16,599 bases of DNA from DATKFM01 sp035544395 (GCA_035544395.1 DATKFM010000244.1:1-16599), one strand, 5' to 3'. Shown: positions 6,477 through 16,432, counted from the first letter of the stretch. The notes: generated from the letters alone by a model not told the origin. Program-made: numbers and translations.

Positions 6477-8194
6477 CCGATACGGCCGGGACATCGGCCG
6501 ACGCAGGTTCCCGCCGGCCTTCCGAACCGATGGCGCCCGTGCTCCGGGCGCGCATGCGCCTGCCGCGGGACCTGCAGATGCAGCGCCTGTGGTACAGCCT
6601 GCGCCAGCCCATGTTCCGCAGCGCCTTCTACCGCTGGCTGCTGCCGGGACGAGTGGCGGGCGCGCCGGGCCCGGCCATCAGCAGCGACATCTGGCCCGGC
6701 AATGCGGAGCGGGGCAGCGCCATCATCCAGGGCATCTTCGCCCTCGGCGGCCAGACCATTCGCGATCCCGTCCCGGTCTGGAACCCGGTCGGCGCCACCG
6801 ATCCCTGGCGCGAAGCGGTGCACAGCTTCGACTGGCTGCGGGACCTGCGGGCCGTCAGCGGCGAGAGCGCCCGCCGCGCCGCCCGCGAACTGGTGGGCCG
6901 CTGGATCGCCGACAACAGCCGCTGGAGCGCCCTGGCCTGGCGCCCTGACATCACGGGCCGGCGTCTCGCCGCCTGGATCCTGCATTACGATTTCCTCGGC
7001 GCCGCCGGCGACGCGATGTTCCGCGGCCGGCTCCTGGTGAGCATCGCCCAGCAGGCCAGCCATCTTTCCCGCGTCCTGCCCGCCGGCCTCAGCGGCAGCG
7101 ATCTGCTGTTCGCCATCGGCGGGCTGATCCATGCCGGACTGGTGATGCCCCGCGGCAATCCCTGGATGCGGCGTGGCGTGATTTTGCTTTCGCACGAACT
7201 GGATCGGCAGATCCTCAGCGACGGCTGCCATTGCGAGCGCAGCCCATCGGTGCATTTCGAGGTGCTGCAGCTGCTGGTCGGCCTGCGGGTCGCCTTCGGC
7301 ACCGCCGACCATACGGCGCCCGAGCCGATATCGGACGCGATTTCGCGCATGGCGCCGATGTTGCGCTTCTTCGAGCATGGCGATGGCGGCCTCGCGCTGT
7401 TCAACGACAGCAATGAGGAAGCCGACTGGCTGATCGACATGACGCTGGCCCGCGCCAACGGCAAGGGCCTGCCGCCGAGGGAAGCGCCGGTGAGCGGCTT
7501 CCAGCGCCTGGCCGCCGGCCGCACGGTGATCCTGGTGGATGCCGGCCCGCCACCGCCGCCCGGCTTCGACCGCCACGCCCATGCGGGAACGCTCAGCTTC
7601 GAAATGAGCGTCGGCAAGGACCGGCTGATCGTCAATTGCGGCGCCCATGAAGGCCGCGGCGAATGGTGGACCGCGCAACGCGCCACCGCCGCCCATTCCG
7701 CGCTGGTGGTCAACGACACCAACGCCTGCGTCTTCGCCGCCGATACCGGCCTGGTGCGCGGACCCAGCCATGTCGCCTGCCACCGCGACGAGTCCGACGG
7801 CGCCACCTGGCTGGAGATGAGCCATGACGGCTATGCCTCGCCCTATGGCGTGATCCATCACCGCCGGCTCTATCTCACCAACAGCGGCGAGGATCTACGG
7901 GGCGAGGACCGCCTGGCGGGCGATACGCCGCAGCCTTTCGTGCTGCGCTTCCATCTGCATCCCGATGTGAACGTGTCGGTGGCGCAGAACGCCCAGGCTG
8001 CGATTCTGAAACTACCGAGCGGCGGATGGTGGCGCATGCGCGCCAAGGGCGGCGCGATCTCCCTGGCCGACAGCATCTATATGGGCAAGCGCGGCGAAGC
8101 CCGCCGCTCGCAACAGATCATCGTCACCGCCGACCTTCAGGCGAAGGACGGCACGGTGCGCTGGGCGATCACCAAGGAGTCGGTTGGAAAATAG
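6473..8194 (+). CDS. Heparinase II/III-family protein
   Basis: This 573-residue protein has the two-part layout of heparinase II/III-like lyases. An N-terminal alpha-helical region (about 30-330) includes PRGNPWMRRGV and CERSPSVHFEVLQLL. A C-terminal beta-rich domain starts at about 340 and contains HAHAGTLSFEMSVG around 367-380 and LIVNCGAHEG. Known members cleave acidic polysaccharides by beta-elimination, but the bacterial group found beside rpe and purH has, to my knowledge, no established substrate. No signal peptide is visible, so the product seems cytoplasmic. The start is GTG 6473, overlapping the rpe stop; ATG 6530 is an alternative 19 codons in, and neither has a strong ribosome-binding site. 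It ends only 9 bases from the convergent dehydrogenase gene. Confidence 0.9.
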   Translation: MTDTAGTSADAGSRRPSEPMAPVLRARMRLPRDLQMQRLWYSLRQPMFRSAFYRWLLPGRVAGAPGPAISSDIWPGNAERGSAIIQGIFALGGQTIRDPVPVWNPVGATDPWREAVHSFDWLRDLRAVSGESARRAARELVGRWIADNSRWSALAWRPDITGRRLAAWILHYDFLGAAGDAMFRGRLLVSIAQQASHLSRVLPAGLSGSDLLFAIGGLIHAGLVMPRGNPWMRRGVILLSHELDRQILSDGCHCERSPSVHFEVLQLLVGLRVAFGTADHTAPEPISDAISRMAPMLRFFEHGDGGLALFNDSNEEADWLIDMTLARANGKGLPPREAPVSGFQRLAAGRTVILVDAGPPPPPGFDRHAHAGTLSFEMSVGKDRLIVNCGAHEGRGEWWTAQRATAAHSALVVNDTNACVFAADTGLVRGPSHVACHRDESDGATWLEMSHDGYASPYGVIHHRRLYLTNSGEDLRGEDRLAGDTPQPFVLRFHLHPDVNVSVAQNAQAAILKLPSGGWWRMRAKGGAISLADSIYMGKRGEARRSQQIIVTADLQAKDGTVRWAITKESVGK

Positions 8195-8203
8195 TGCGCA
8201 GCG

Positions 8204-9520
8204 CTAAGGCTGCCAGCGGCGCAGGCCCGGCGGCAGTTCCATTTTCCGCCACATGCCTTTCAGATCTGCCACCAGTCCGCCCGGCTTCACCAGTGCACTG
8301 AGCCTTGCGCCATCGAAGCCGCGATAGGCCTCGTGAGGCACGGCGCAGACCAGGCAGTCATAGGGCTGTGACCCATTCAACTCCGGCAACAGCGTCAATC
8401 CGTAATGCGCCTTCGCCTCCGCCGCGTCGGCCAGGGAATCATGCACATCCACCCGATGGCCGCGACTCACCAGCCCGCGCACGAGGTCGATCACCTTGGT
8501 GTTGCGCAGGTCCGGCACGTTCTCTTTGAACGTAAGTCCCAGCACCAGCGTCCGCGGCGTGCGTGTGCCGTTCTTCGCCGCTTCCTGGTCGATGCGTTCG
8601 GCGAAGTAATCGCCCATGGCATCGTTGATGCGCCGGCCCGAGAGGATGATTTCCGGATCATGGCCGGCGGCGACGGCGCAGGCCGCGAGATAGTAGGGAT
8701 CGACGCCAATGCAATGGCCGCCCACCAGGCCCGGCTTGAAATCCAGGAAGTTCCACTTCGTGCGCGAAGCGTCGAGCACATCGTAGATCGACAGGCCCAG
8801 CCGCTCGAAGATCATGGTCACTTCGTTGATGAAGGCGATGTTGATGTCGCGCTGGGCGTTTTCGATCACCTTCGCCGCCTCGGCGGTGCGGATATCCTTG
8901 GCCACGAACACGCCGGCCTTGGCCACGCGCGCGTAGAGATCCCGCAGCCGTTCCGCGGTTTCCGCCGTCTGCCCCGCCACCACCTTGACGATGCTGTCCA
9001 GGCGATGGGCGCGGTCGCCGGGATTGATCCGCTCGGGCGAGTAGCCGAGAAAGAAATCCTCTCCTGCGCGGCGGCCGGATTCCCGCTCGATCAGCGGCCG
9101 GCAGATATCCTCCGTGACTCCGGGATAGACCGTGCTCTCGAACACCACGATCGGCGCCGGGTTGTGGCGCGCGCTCGCCTTCAGCGCCTGGCCCACGGTG
9201 CGGCAGGCGGCATCCAGCGGCCCCAGGTCAGGCCGGTTCGCCGCGTCGACAGGCGTCGGCACGGTGACGATATGGATGTCGCGGTCGACGAGATCGGCTG
9301 AATTGTCGCTCAGCCGCAGATTCTGCCGGCGGAAATCCTGGGGCGGCACCTCGCCGGTACGGTCGCGCCCGGCCTTGAGCTCGGCGATCCGTTCCCGGTT
9401 GATATCGAATCCCCTGACGTCCAGGCCCGCGCCGGCAAAGGCGGCGGCCAGGGGCAGGCCCACATAGCCGAGGCCGATGACGCTGAGGCGGGGTTCCGCC
9501 GGGCTCGATATTGCCGCCAC
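8204..9520 (-). CDS. tviB: Nucleotide-sugar dehydrogenase, TviB/WbpA-like (UDP-HexNAc 6-dehydrogenase type)
   Basis: The enzyme oxidises C6 of a UDP-sugar to the uronate in two NAD-dependent steps, making precursors for capsule, O-antigen or Vi-like polymers. Numbered from the GTG at 9520 (438 residues), it has the dinucleotide motif VIGLGYVGLP near the N-terminus, ITVPTP-like IVTVPTPVD, FESTVYPG, GYSPERINPGD, and EAAKVIENAQRD. The catalytic segment GLVGGHCIGVDPYYL carries the nucleophile C270, and LGLTFKENVPDLRNTK begins the C-terminal domain. Spacing and wording match TviB/WbpA (UDP-GlcNAc type) better than UDP-glucose dehydrogenase, but specificity cannot be settled by eye. The GTG start has AGGAG 5 bases upstream; an in-frame ATG at 9553 has no such site. 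No other polysaccharide gene is adjacent, and it is flanked by convergent and divergent housekeeping genes. Confidence 0.92.
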   Translation of the reverse strand: MAAISSPAEPRLSVIGLGYVGLPLAAAFAGAGLDVRGFDINRERIAELKAGRDRTGEVPPQDFRRQNLRLSDNSADLVDRDIHIVTVPTPVDAANRPDLGPLDAACRTVGQALKASARHNPAPIVVFESTVYPGVTEDICRPLIERESGRRAGEDFFLGYSPERINPGDRAHRLDSIVKVVAGQTAETAERLRDLYARVAKAGVFVAKDIRTAEAAKVIENAQRDINIAFINEVTMIFERLGLSIYDVLDASRTKWNFLDFKPGLVGGHCIGVDPYYLAACAVAAGHDPEIILSGRRINDAMGDYFAERIDQEAAKNGTRTPRTLVLGLTFKENVPDLRNTKVIDLVRGLVSRGHRVDVHDSLADAAEAKAHYGLTLLPELNGSQPYDCLVCAVPHEAYRGFDGARLSALVKPGGLVADLKGMWRKMELPPGLRRWQP

Positions 9521-9667
9521 TGAGACTCCTGTGATCCGCGAAAGCCGGGCCATTCACCGGGCTTTGCCGGCGCTTGTCAACTTGCCGCGGGCATCAAGTC
9601 CGGGCGCCGTTGCGGCTGCCGCCCTCAGCGGCTATGGAGACGCTCGACACCGCCCGCCGGAGACCGC

Positions 9668-11254
<1,587 letters not shown>

Positions 11255-11264
11255 GAGAACCGCC

Positions 11265-13220
11265 ATGACCTTTCCGCATCTTTTGTCGCCGATCAGGATC
11301 GGGCCGAGAACGGTGCGGAACAGAGTCCTGGTCACGGCCCATGTGCCCGGCCTTGCCGACCAGGGCCTGCCTGGTGAACGCTACATCGCCTATCATCGCG
11401 CCCGCGCCCATGGCGGTGTCGGGCTGCAGCTCACCGGCGGAACGCCGATCCACCACAGCAGCTCCCATGGCGAATTCGCCGGCCTGGTGAATGTCGATGA
11501 CCGCATCATTCCCGGCTATCGGCGCCTGGCCGACGCGGTGCATGAGGAAGGCGGCTGCATCCTGGCGCAGCTCGCCCATTACGGCGCAACGATCCATGCC
11601 GGCGAGGCGGGGTCGCCGCTCTGGGCGCCATCGCCGCGGGCCTCGGAGCTGGTGCGCCAGATTCCCCATGAGATGACGGCAGCGGAGATCGCCGAGGTGG
11701 TGCGCGCCTTCGCCGCCGCGACGGCCCGGGCGCGCGAGGGCGATCTCGACGGCGTCGAAATCCTCGGCGCCTTCGGCCTGCTTGTCGCCGCGTTCATGTC
11801 GCCCTATTCCAACACGCGCCAGGACGAGTACGGCGGCACGCTCGACAACAGGCTGCGCTTCGCCTTCGAGGTGATCGATGCCGTGCGCGAAGCGGCCGGA
11901 CCCGACCGCATCGTCGGCATGCGCATCGCCGGCGATGAGCTGGTCGAGGGCGGCAATGACGACGGCGCCATGCAGGAGATCGCCATCCGCCTGGAGGCGA
12001 CCGGCAAGCTCGACTATCTCAACGTCATCGCCAGCAACAATCTCGACCGGGTCTACCGCGCGGTCCATTGGCCGCCGACGCCGGCGCCCCACGGGCTGTT
12101 CGTACCGCTGGCGGCCGGCATCAAGAAAGTCGTCAAGCTGCCGGTCTTCACCACCGGCCGCATCGTCGATCCCGATCATGCCGAACGCATCCTTGCCGCC
12201 GGCCAGGCCGATATGATCGGCATGACCCGCGCCCATATCGCCGATCCGGATCTGGTGCGGAAGATCAGCGGCGGCCACGCCGAGGATGTGCGGAAATGCG
12301 TCGGCGCCAATGTCTGCATCGCCCGCGTGCTGGCGGGCGGCCCGGTGCGGTGCCTGCATAATCCCGAGGCGGGGCGCGAGCATGAATGGGGCCCGGCCAA
12401 GCCGGCCGCACGGCCCAAGCGGATCGCGGTCATCGGCGGCGGTCCCGCCGGGCTGGAGGCGGCCCGGGTTGCGGCCGAGCGCGGCCACCGGGTCACCCTC
12501 TACGAGCGCGAAAGCGTGCTCGGCGGGCAGTTCCTGCTGCGGGCTTCGATCCCCACCTGGAAGGAATTCCAGAGCACCCTGGATTGGCGGCGGGCGCAGC
12601 TTGAGAAGCTGCAGGTCCGCTTGGAGCTGGGCCGCGAGGTTCAGCCCGGCGATATTCCGGGCCTGCAGGCCGATGCCATCATCCTGGCCACGGGCGCAGA
12701 GCCTCTGCCCGTGGTTCTGCCCGGCGCGGCGAATTCTCCGATCAAGGTGGTGACGCCCCACACGCTGGTTCGCGACGGCAGCGGCAACGGCGGCACGGCG
12801 GTGCTGTGGGATCAGGCGGGCGGCATCGTCGGCACCGGCGCCATGGACGCCCTCATCGACCAGGGCTGCAAGATCCACCTGGTGACGCCGCAGTTCTCCG
12901 TCGCCGAGGATATGGACGTGGTGCGCCGCGTGCCGCTGTATGAACGCCTGCTCTCGGCCGGCGCTGTCTTCGTGCCGAACAGCGATGTCGTCGCGCTGGA
13001 TGGCGCTTCGGTCGTCATCCGCAACGTCTATTCGCAAGCGGAATCCCGTATCGGTCCCGTGGAGCTTCTGGTCGCCTGGGCCGGCAGCCGGGCGATCGAC
13101 CGATTGCGCTCGGCGATCGAAGCAGCGGGAATCGAGCTGCATCTCGCCGGCGATGCCATAGCGCCGCGGACCGGAGATATTGCGTTTGCGGAAGGGGCGA
13201 TGGCGGCGCGATCGGTCTAG
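11265..13220 (+). CDS. Two-domain FMN/FAD oxidoreductase, 2,4-dienoyl-CoA reductase / trimethylamine dehydrogenase family
   Basis: The 651-residue protein has an OYE-like FMN TIM barrel (1 to about 340), a cysteine linker, and FAD/NAD Rossmann domains (from about 386, IAVIGGGPAGLEAARVAAERG). Barrel landmarks include LSPIRIGPRTVRNR, AQLAHYG and MSPYSNTRQDEYGG at 178-191. Two departures stand out. The usual active-site HGAHG is LGAFG at 167-171, so both histidines are missing. The 4Fe-4S linker, usually C-x2-C-x3-C-x11-C, reads CVGANVC with only C345, C351 and C363. The linker form recalls a CVGANYC subgroup linked to N-methylated amine or betaine catabolism, from memory. Substrate is therefore uncertain: amine demethylation or enoate-type reduction are both possible. 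ATG 11265 has AGGAG overlapping the purH stop, 10 bases between genes. Confidence 0.88.
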   Translation: MTFPHLLSPIRIGPRTVRNRVLVTAHVPGLADQGLPGERYIAYHRARAHGGVGLQLTGGTPIHHSSSHGEFAGLVNVDDRIIPGYRRLADAVHEEGGCILAQLAHYGATIHAGEAGSPLWAPSPRASELVRQIPHEMTAAEIAEVVRAFAAATARAREGDLDGVEILGAFGLLVAAFMSPYSNTRQDEYGGTLDNRLRFAFEVIDAVREAAGPDRIVGMRIAGDELVEGGNDDGAMQEIAIRLEATGKLDYLNVIASNNLDRVYRAVHWPPTPAPHGLFVPLAAGIKKVVKLPVFTTGRIVDPDHAERILAAGQADMIGMTRAHIADPDLVRKISGGHAEDVRKCVGANVCIARVLAGGPVRCLHNPEAGREHEWGPAKPAARPKRIAVIGGGPAGLEAARVAAERGHRVTLYERESVLGGQFLLRASIPTWKEFQSTLDWRRAQLEKLQVRLELGREVQPGDIPGLQADAIILATGAEPLPVVLPGAANSPIKVVTPHTLVRDGSGNGGTAVLWDQAGGIVGTGAMDALIDQGCKIHLVTPQFSVAEDMDVVRRVPLYERLLSAGAVFVPNSDVVALDGASVVIRNVYSQAESRIGPVELLVAWAGSRAIDRLRSAIEAAGIELHLAGDAIAPRTGDIAFAEGAMAARSV

Positions 13221-13250
13221 GGACCGGTGGGCGGAGCGACGAAGTTACGG

Positions 13251-13565
13251 TTAACCCACGTCGTCCCAGGCGATGTTCACCACGCGGGTAACGGGGAGCC
13301 AGTGGCTGAATTGCAGCCAGCCCGCGCGCTTCTGCGCGTCGCTGTCGAGCACGACGACGCGATATTCCCGGCGATTCTCGCTGCGGTACCAGGCGGTATG
13401 GCCGGCATGGAACTTGGCGTCCTGGAAGCTGATCAATTCGAATCCGCTGCGCCGGGCCCAGCGTTCAATGCGCCAGCCGCAATAGCAGCGGGCGCTGATC
13501 CACAGGAGCAGGGCCACAGCCGCAAAGCTGGTAACCATCAGGATGTTGCTATTGTCAGCGCCCAT
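13251..13565 (-). CDS. Small membrane-anchored hypothetical protein
   Basis: I do not recognise a named family. The 104-residue product has one N-terminal hydrophobic segment (about 9-25, MVTSFAAVALLLWISAR). A soluble part follows with a basic stretch (WRIERWARRSGF), several aromatic residues and strand-like RREYRVVVLDSDAQ. This suggests an inner-membrane anchor and a small beta-rich domain facing the cytoplasm. ATG 13565 has AGGGG a few bases upstream. It follows the MFS gene on the same strand after a 57-base gap and could be co-transcribed with it. The coding call rests on codon pattern, start signal and a sensible protein. Confidence 0.7.
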   Translation of the reverse strand: MGADNSNILMVTSFAAVALLLWISARCYCGWRIERWARRSGFELISFQDAKFHAGHTAWYRSENRREYRVVVLDSDAQKRAGWLQFSHWLPVTRVVNIAWDDVG

Positions 13566-13623
13566 CGTCCCCTCGCCGAGCGGCGGGAACTATGGATTGC
13601 CAGGGGTTAAGTTTCCTTGAACG

Positions 13624-14949
13624 TCACCGGCCGCCGGCGCGCCTGACATCGACGCTCATGAGAATAAGGGCGCCGATAATGAAGAATGGCAGGATCATCG
13701 CCATCCCCACCCGCTGGCTGGCCGCCAGATAGGTGACCCAGCCCACCAGCAGCGGCCCCAGGAACGACGTCACGCGGCCCGACAGGGCGAACAGCCCGAA
13801 GAATTCCCCGCGCATATCCGCCGGCGCCAGCCGGGCCATCAGCGAGCGGCTCGCGGCCTGGGCCGGGCCGAGGAATATGCCGATCCCTATGCCCAGGGCA
13901 TAGAACAGGGTCTTGTCCCGCACCAGCAGGATGCCGCTGCAGAGCAGGATCAGCGCGCCGAGGGAAATCAGGATGGTCGGTTTCGCGCCCAGGAAATCAT
14001 CCAGCCAGGCGAAGCCGGCGGCGCCCAGCCCGGCGCTGATATTCAGCAGGATGCCGAACAGCAGCACCTCGTCGATCGCCATGCCGAACTGTCCCGCCGC
14101 ATAGATGCCGCCGAAGCTGAAGAGGGTATTGAGCCCGTCGATATAGATCATGTTCGCCACCAGGAATCGGGCGATGTCCCGGTAGTCCCGGATGCGCAGC
14201 AGCGTATGCCAGAGTGTTTCCAGTCCTTCGCCCACCGCCTTCAGCAGCGACGGCCCGCGCCGTGGCACGTCGCGCACGAAGGCGAAAAGGGGCCAGATGA
14301 ACAGCAGCATCCAGGCCGCGGCGAACGGCGCCACCGCCCGCACATGCTCCGCTGCGGCGGGATCGAGCCCGAAGCGCGGCGGATCGGCCTGCACGAATAT
14401 CATCAGGCTCAGGATCAGGCAGGAAAGGCCGCCGGCATAGCCGATGCCCCAGGCCCAGCCCGACAGCCGGCCGATCCATTCCTTCGCCACCAGTTCCGGC
14501 AGCAATGCATTGTAGAAGGTGATCCCCAGCTCGAAGCCGAGATTGCCGAGCACCACCAGGACAATCGCCAGCATCGCGTATCCGGGATCCGGCCGCACGA
14601 ACCAGAGCCCCGCCGTGGCCAGGATGCAGAGCAGGCTGAAGCCGAGGATCCAGGGCTTGCGCCGGCCGGTGCGGTCGGCAATGGCGCCGAGGCAGGGGCT
14701 CAAGATCGCGATCAAGATCGCCGACAGCGATTGGCCGTTCGCCCACATCGCCGTGCCGCTGTCCCGGTCCGCCGCCACGCCCTCGGTGAAATAGGCGGCG
14801 AAGACGAAGGTGACGACCACGGTGGGAAAGGCCGAGTTCGCCCAATCATAGAGGCACCATGCCGCCAGCGCGCGGCGCGACGCGCGCGCCGGGACTGCAT
14901 CGATCATCTCGCGATCGGCGACCGTCATTATGCCGGAGATTTCCCGCAT
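13624..14949 (-). CDS. MFS transporter, UMF1 / Atg22-like
   Basis: This 441-residue integral membrane protein has about 12 hydrophobic segments. The near-N-terminal motif CLYDWANSAFPT is the signature of the UMF1/Atg22 branch of the major facilitator superfamily. The MFS loop 2-3 motif appears as GAIADRTGRRKPW. A larger loop near the middle (about 195-255, including DVPRRGPSLLKAVGEG) separates the two six-helix halves. Fungal Atg22 exports amino acids from the vacuole, but bacterial substrates are mostly unknown. The start is uncertain: ATG 14949, ATG 14928 and a later ATG all precede the first helix, and none has a clear ribosome-binding site. It is divergent from the serine hydrolase gene and upstream of the small membrane protein gene. 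Confidence 0.9.
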   Translation of the reverse strand: MREISGIMTVADREMIDAVPARASRRALAAWCLYDWANSAFPTVVVTFVFAAYFTEGVAADRDSGTAMWANGQSLSAILIAILSPCLGAIADRTGRRKPWILGFSLLCILATAGLWFVRPDPGYAMLAIVLVVLGNLGFELGITFYNALLPELVAKEWIGRLSGWAWGIGYAGGLSCLILSLMIFVQADPPRFGLDPAAAEHVRAVAPFAAAWMLLFIWPLFAFVRDVPRRGPSLLKAVGEGLETLWHTLLRIRDYRDIARFLVANMIYIDGLNTLFSFGGIYAAGQFGMAIDEVLLFGILLNISAGLGAAGFAWLDDFLGAKPTILISLGALILLCSGILLVRDKTLFYALGIGIGIFLGPAQAASRSLMARLAPADMRGEFFGLFALSGRVTSFLGPLLVGWVTYLAASQRVGMAMILPFFIIGALILMSVDVRRAGGR

Positions 14950-15017
14950 TGCCTGTGAAGGGACGCCACCCTAGCATCCCTTGCCCCGCATTTCACAAAA
15001 GCTTCCGCGCCAGGATC

Positions 15018-16211
15018 ATGAGCCCCGAATCAACACCGCCGCCGGTCCGGCCGCCGCTGCGACTCCAGGATGTCATGAATGCCTCGCCGGAGCGGCAGCC
15101 GGAGCTCAATCGCAGCGTCGACCAGTACCGCCCGGTGCGCATCTTCCGCCGCGGCGCCCGCGTCCATCCGCTGCCGCCGGCCTTGAAGGCACTCGATTTC
15201 CGCTATCGCTGCGATGGCGGCGATTTCGGCATCGACGAGTTCATCGCCAGGAATCGCGTCAGCGCGCTGCTGATCGTCAAGGACGGCCGCATCCATCTGG
15301 AGCGCTATGCCCTGGGCAATGCACCGGACTCGAAGCTGCATTCCTTTTCCGTCGGCAAGTCCTTCATGTCGACGCTGCTGGGGGCGGCGATCCATCAGGG
15401 CCATATCCGCAGCGTCGAGGAGCCGGTGGCGAAATACCTGCCGCAGGTGGAAGGCTCCGGCTACGAGACCTGCAGCATCCGCAATCTGCTGCAGATGTCG
15501 TCAGGCGTGAAATGGGAGGAAGGCTATCGCGACGGCGCCTCGAGTTTCGCCCGCATGTTCGACGCCTCCATCGGCAGGCAAAAGGGCGGCATCATGGAGG
15601 TGATGACCTCGCTGCCGTCGGAAGCGCCGCCGGGCACGCGCTTCCTCTACAATTCCGGCGAATCCCATGTCCTGGGCGAATTGCTGACGGCCGCAACCGG
15701 TAAGCGTATCGCCGACTATCTGAGCGAGCGCATCTGGTCGCGCTTCGGCATGGAGTTCGACGGCTATTGGACGCTGGAGAGCGAGGACGGCCAGGAAACC
15801 ACCTGGGGCGGCGTCAATGCGGCGCTGCGCGACTACGGGCGTTTCGGCCTCTTCATCCTGGCGGATGGCGTTATCGACGGCGAGCGCATCCTGCCCACGG
15901 GCTGGATCGCCGAAGCCTCGCACCCGCGCCCCGACTCGCCCCAGGTCGCCTATGGCCTGCCGACGCCGGGCAATCCGCTCGGCTATGGCTATCAATGGTG
16001 GTCATTTCCAAAGGCTGCCGGCGCAGCCCACACCCTGCATCACGAGGGCGCCTTCACCGGCCAGGGCATCTTCGGCCGCTTCCTCTACATCAATCCGCGG
16101 GAGCGCATGGTCGCCGCGGTCTGGAGCGAATGGCCCGACCCCTGGATCGAGCCCCGCGAATACGAAACCTACGACTTCCTCAGCGCGGCAATCGAGGCGT
16201 TGCGCTCCTAG
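15018..16211 (+). CDS. Serine hydrolase, class C beta-lactamase fold, NylB/EstB-like
   Basis: The 397-residue protein carries the active-site set of penicillin-recognising hydrolases: S111-V-G-K114 (SxxK), Y211-N-S as the Tyr motif, and HHEG near 341-344 in place of KTG. Positions nearly coincide with the Ser112/Lys115/Tyr215 triad of 6-aminohexanoate-dimer hydrolase NylB. Length and the segment LLQMSSGVKWEEGYRDGASS also fit that group, so an esterase or amide hydrolase is more likely than a true beta-lactamase. No signal peptide is visible; the N-terminus is proline-rich, suggesting a cytoplasmic enzyme. ATG 15018 is taken as start; ATG 15075 is possible and both have weak upstream signals. 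The frame extends further upstream into the MFS gene, but that part is antisense-like. Confidence 0.9.
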   Translation: MSPESTPPPVRPPLRLQDVMNASPERQPELNRSVDQYRPVRIFRRGARVHPLPPALKALDFRYRCDGGDFGIDEFIARNRVSALLIVKDGRIHLERYALGNAPDSKLHSFSVGKSFMSTLLGAAIHQGHIRSVEEPVAKYLPQVEGSGYETCSIRNLLQMSSGVKWEEGYRDGASSFARMFDASIGRQKGGIMEVMTSLPSEAPPGTRFLYNSGESHVLGELLTAATGKRIADYLSERIWSRFGMEFDGYWTLESEDGQETTWGGVNAALRDYGRFGLFILADGVIDGERILPTGWIAEASHPRPDSPQVAYGLPTPGNPLGYGYQWWSFPKAAGAAHTLHHEGAFTGQGIFGRFLYINPRERMVAAVWSEWPDPWIEPREYETYDFLSAAIEALRS

Positions 16212-16230
16212 GCATCCAATGCAGTGCGTT

Positions 16231-16346
16231 ACCCTCACCCTGACCCTTTCCCTCGTTCGAGGGAGAGGGGACAGACTAGGGCGTGAACTTGCCTTCTATT
16301 GTCCCCTCGCCCCCCACGAAGTGGGGGAGAGGGTCAGGGTCTGGGG
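16231..16346. repeat. Intergenic palindromic repeat, REP/MITE-like
   Basis: This element of about 116 bp has nested inverted repeats. The outer arms ACCCTGACCCT (16237-16247) and AGGGTCAGGGT (16330-16340) are perfect and extend outward with mismatches. The inner arms GAGGGGACA (16265-16273) and TGTCCCCTC (16300-16308) also pair. There are two local hairpins: 16244-16255 with 16258-16269 (12 bp, one G-T pair), and 16311-16317 with 16321-16327 (7 bp, loop GAA). I recall CCCTCACCCTGACCCTCTCC-type palindromes as dispersed intergenic repeats in many proteobacteria. There is no coding potential for a transposase, and no U-tract, so it is not a classical terminator. It lies between the serine hydrolase and YbjQ-like genes. 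Confidence 0.75.
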
Positions 16347-16432
16347 GGCATTGCCACAAGCGAATCTGACAACTGAAACACAGCAGAACTGTCATCACTG
16401 AAATCCATCCCATTCCATCACGGAGATTCCCC

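Noticed and set aside
6425..7861. 478-codon minus-strand frame opposite the heparinase-like gene
   Set aside because: Low-complexity antisense translation with no start signal. The plus strand codes for a recognisable protein in an operon.
8190..8230. Bidirectional terminator between the convergent heparinase-like and dehydrogenase genes
   Set aside because: Only 9 bases separate the stops, and I could not find a convincing stem with U-tracts there.
13221..13623. Plus-strand frame of 127 codons over the small membrane protein gene
   Set aside because: The minus-strand product has a proper hydrophobic anchor and a start signal. The plus-strand product is compositionally biased with no features.
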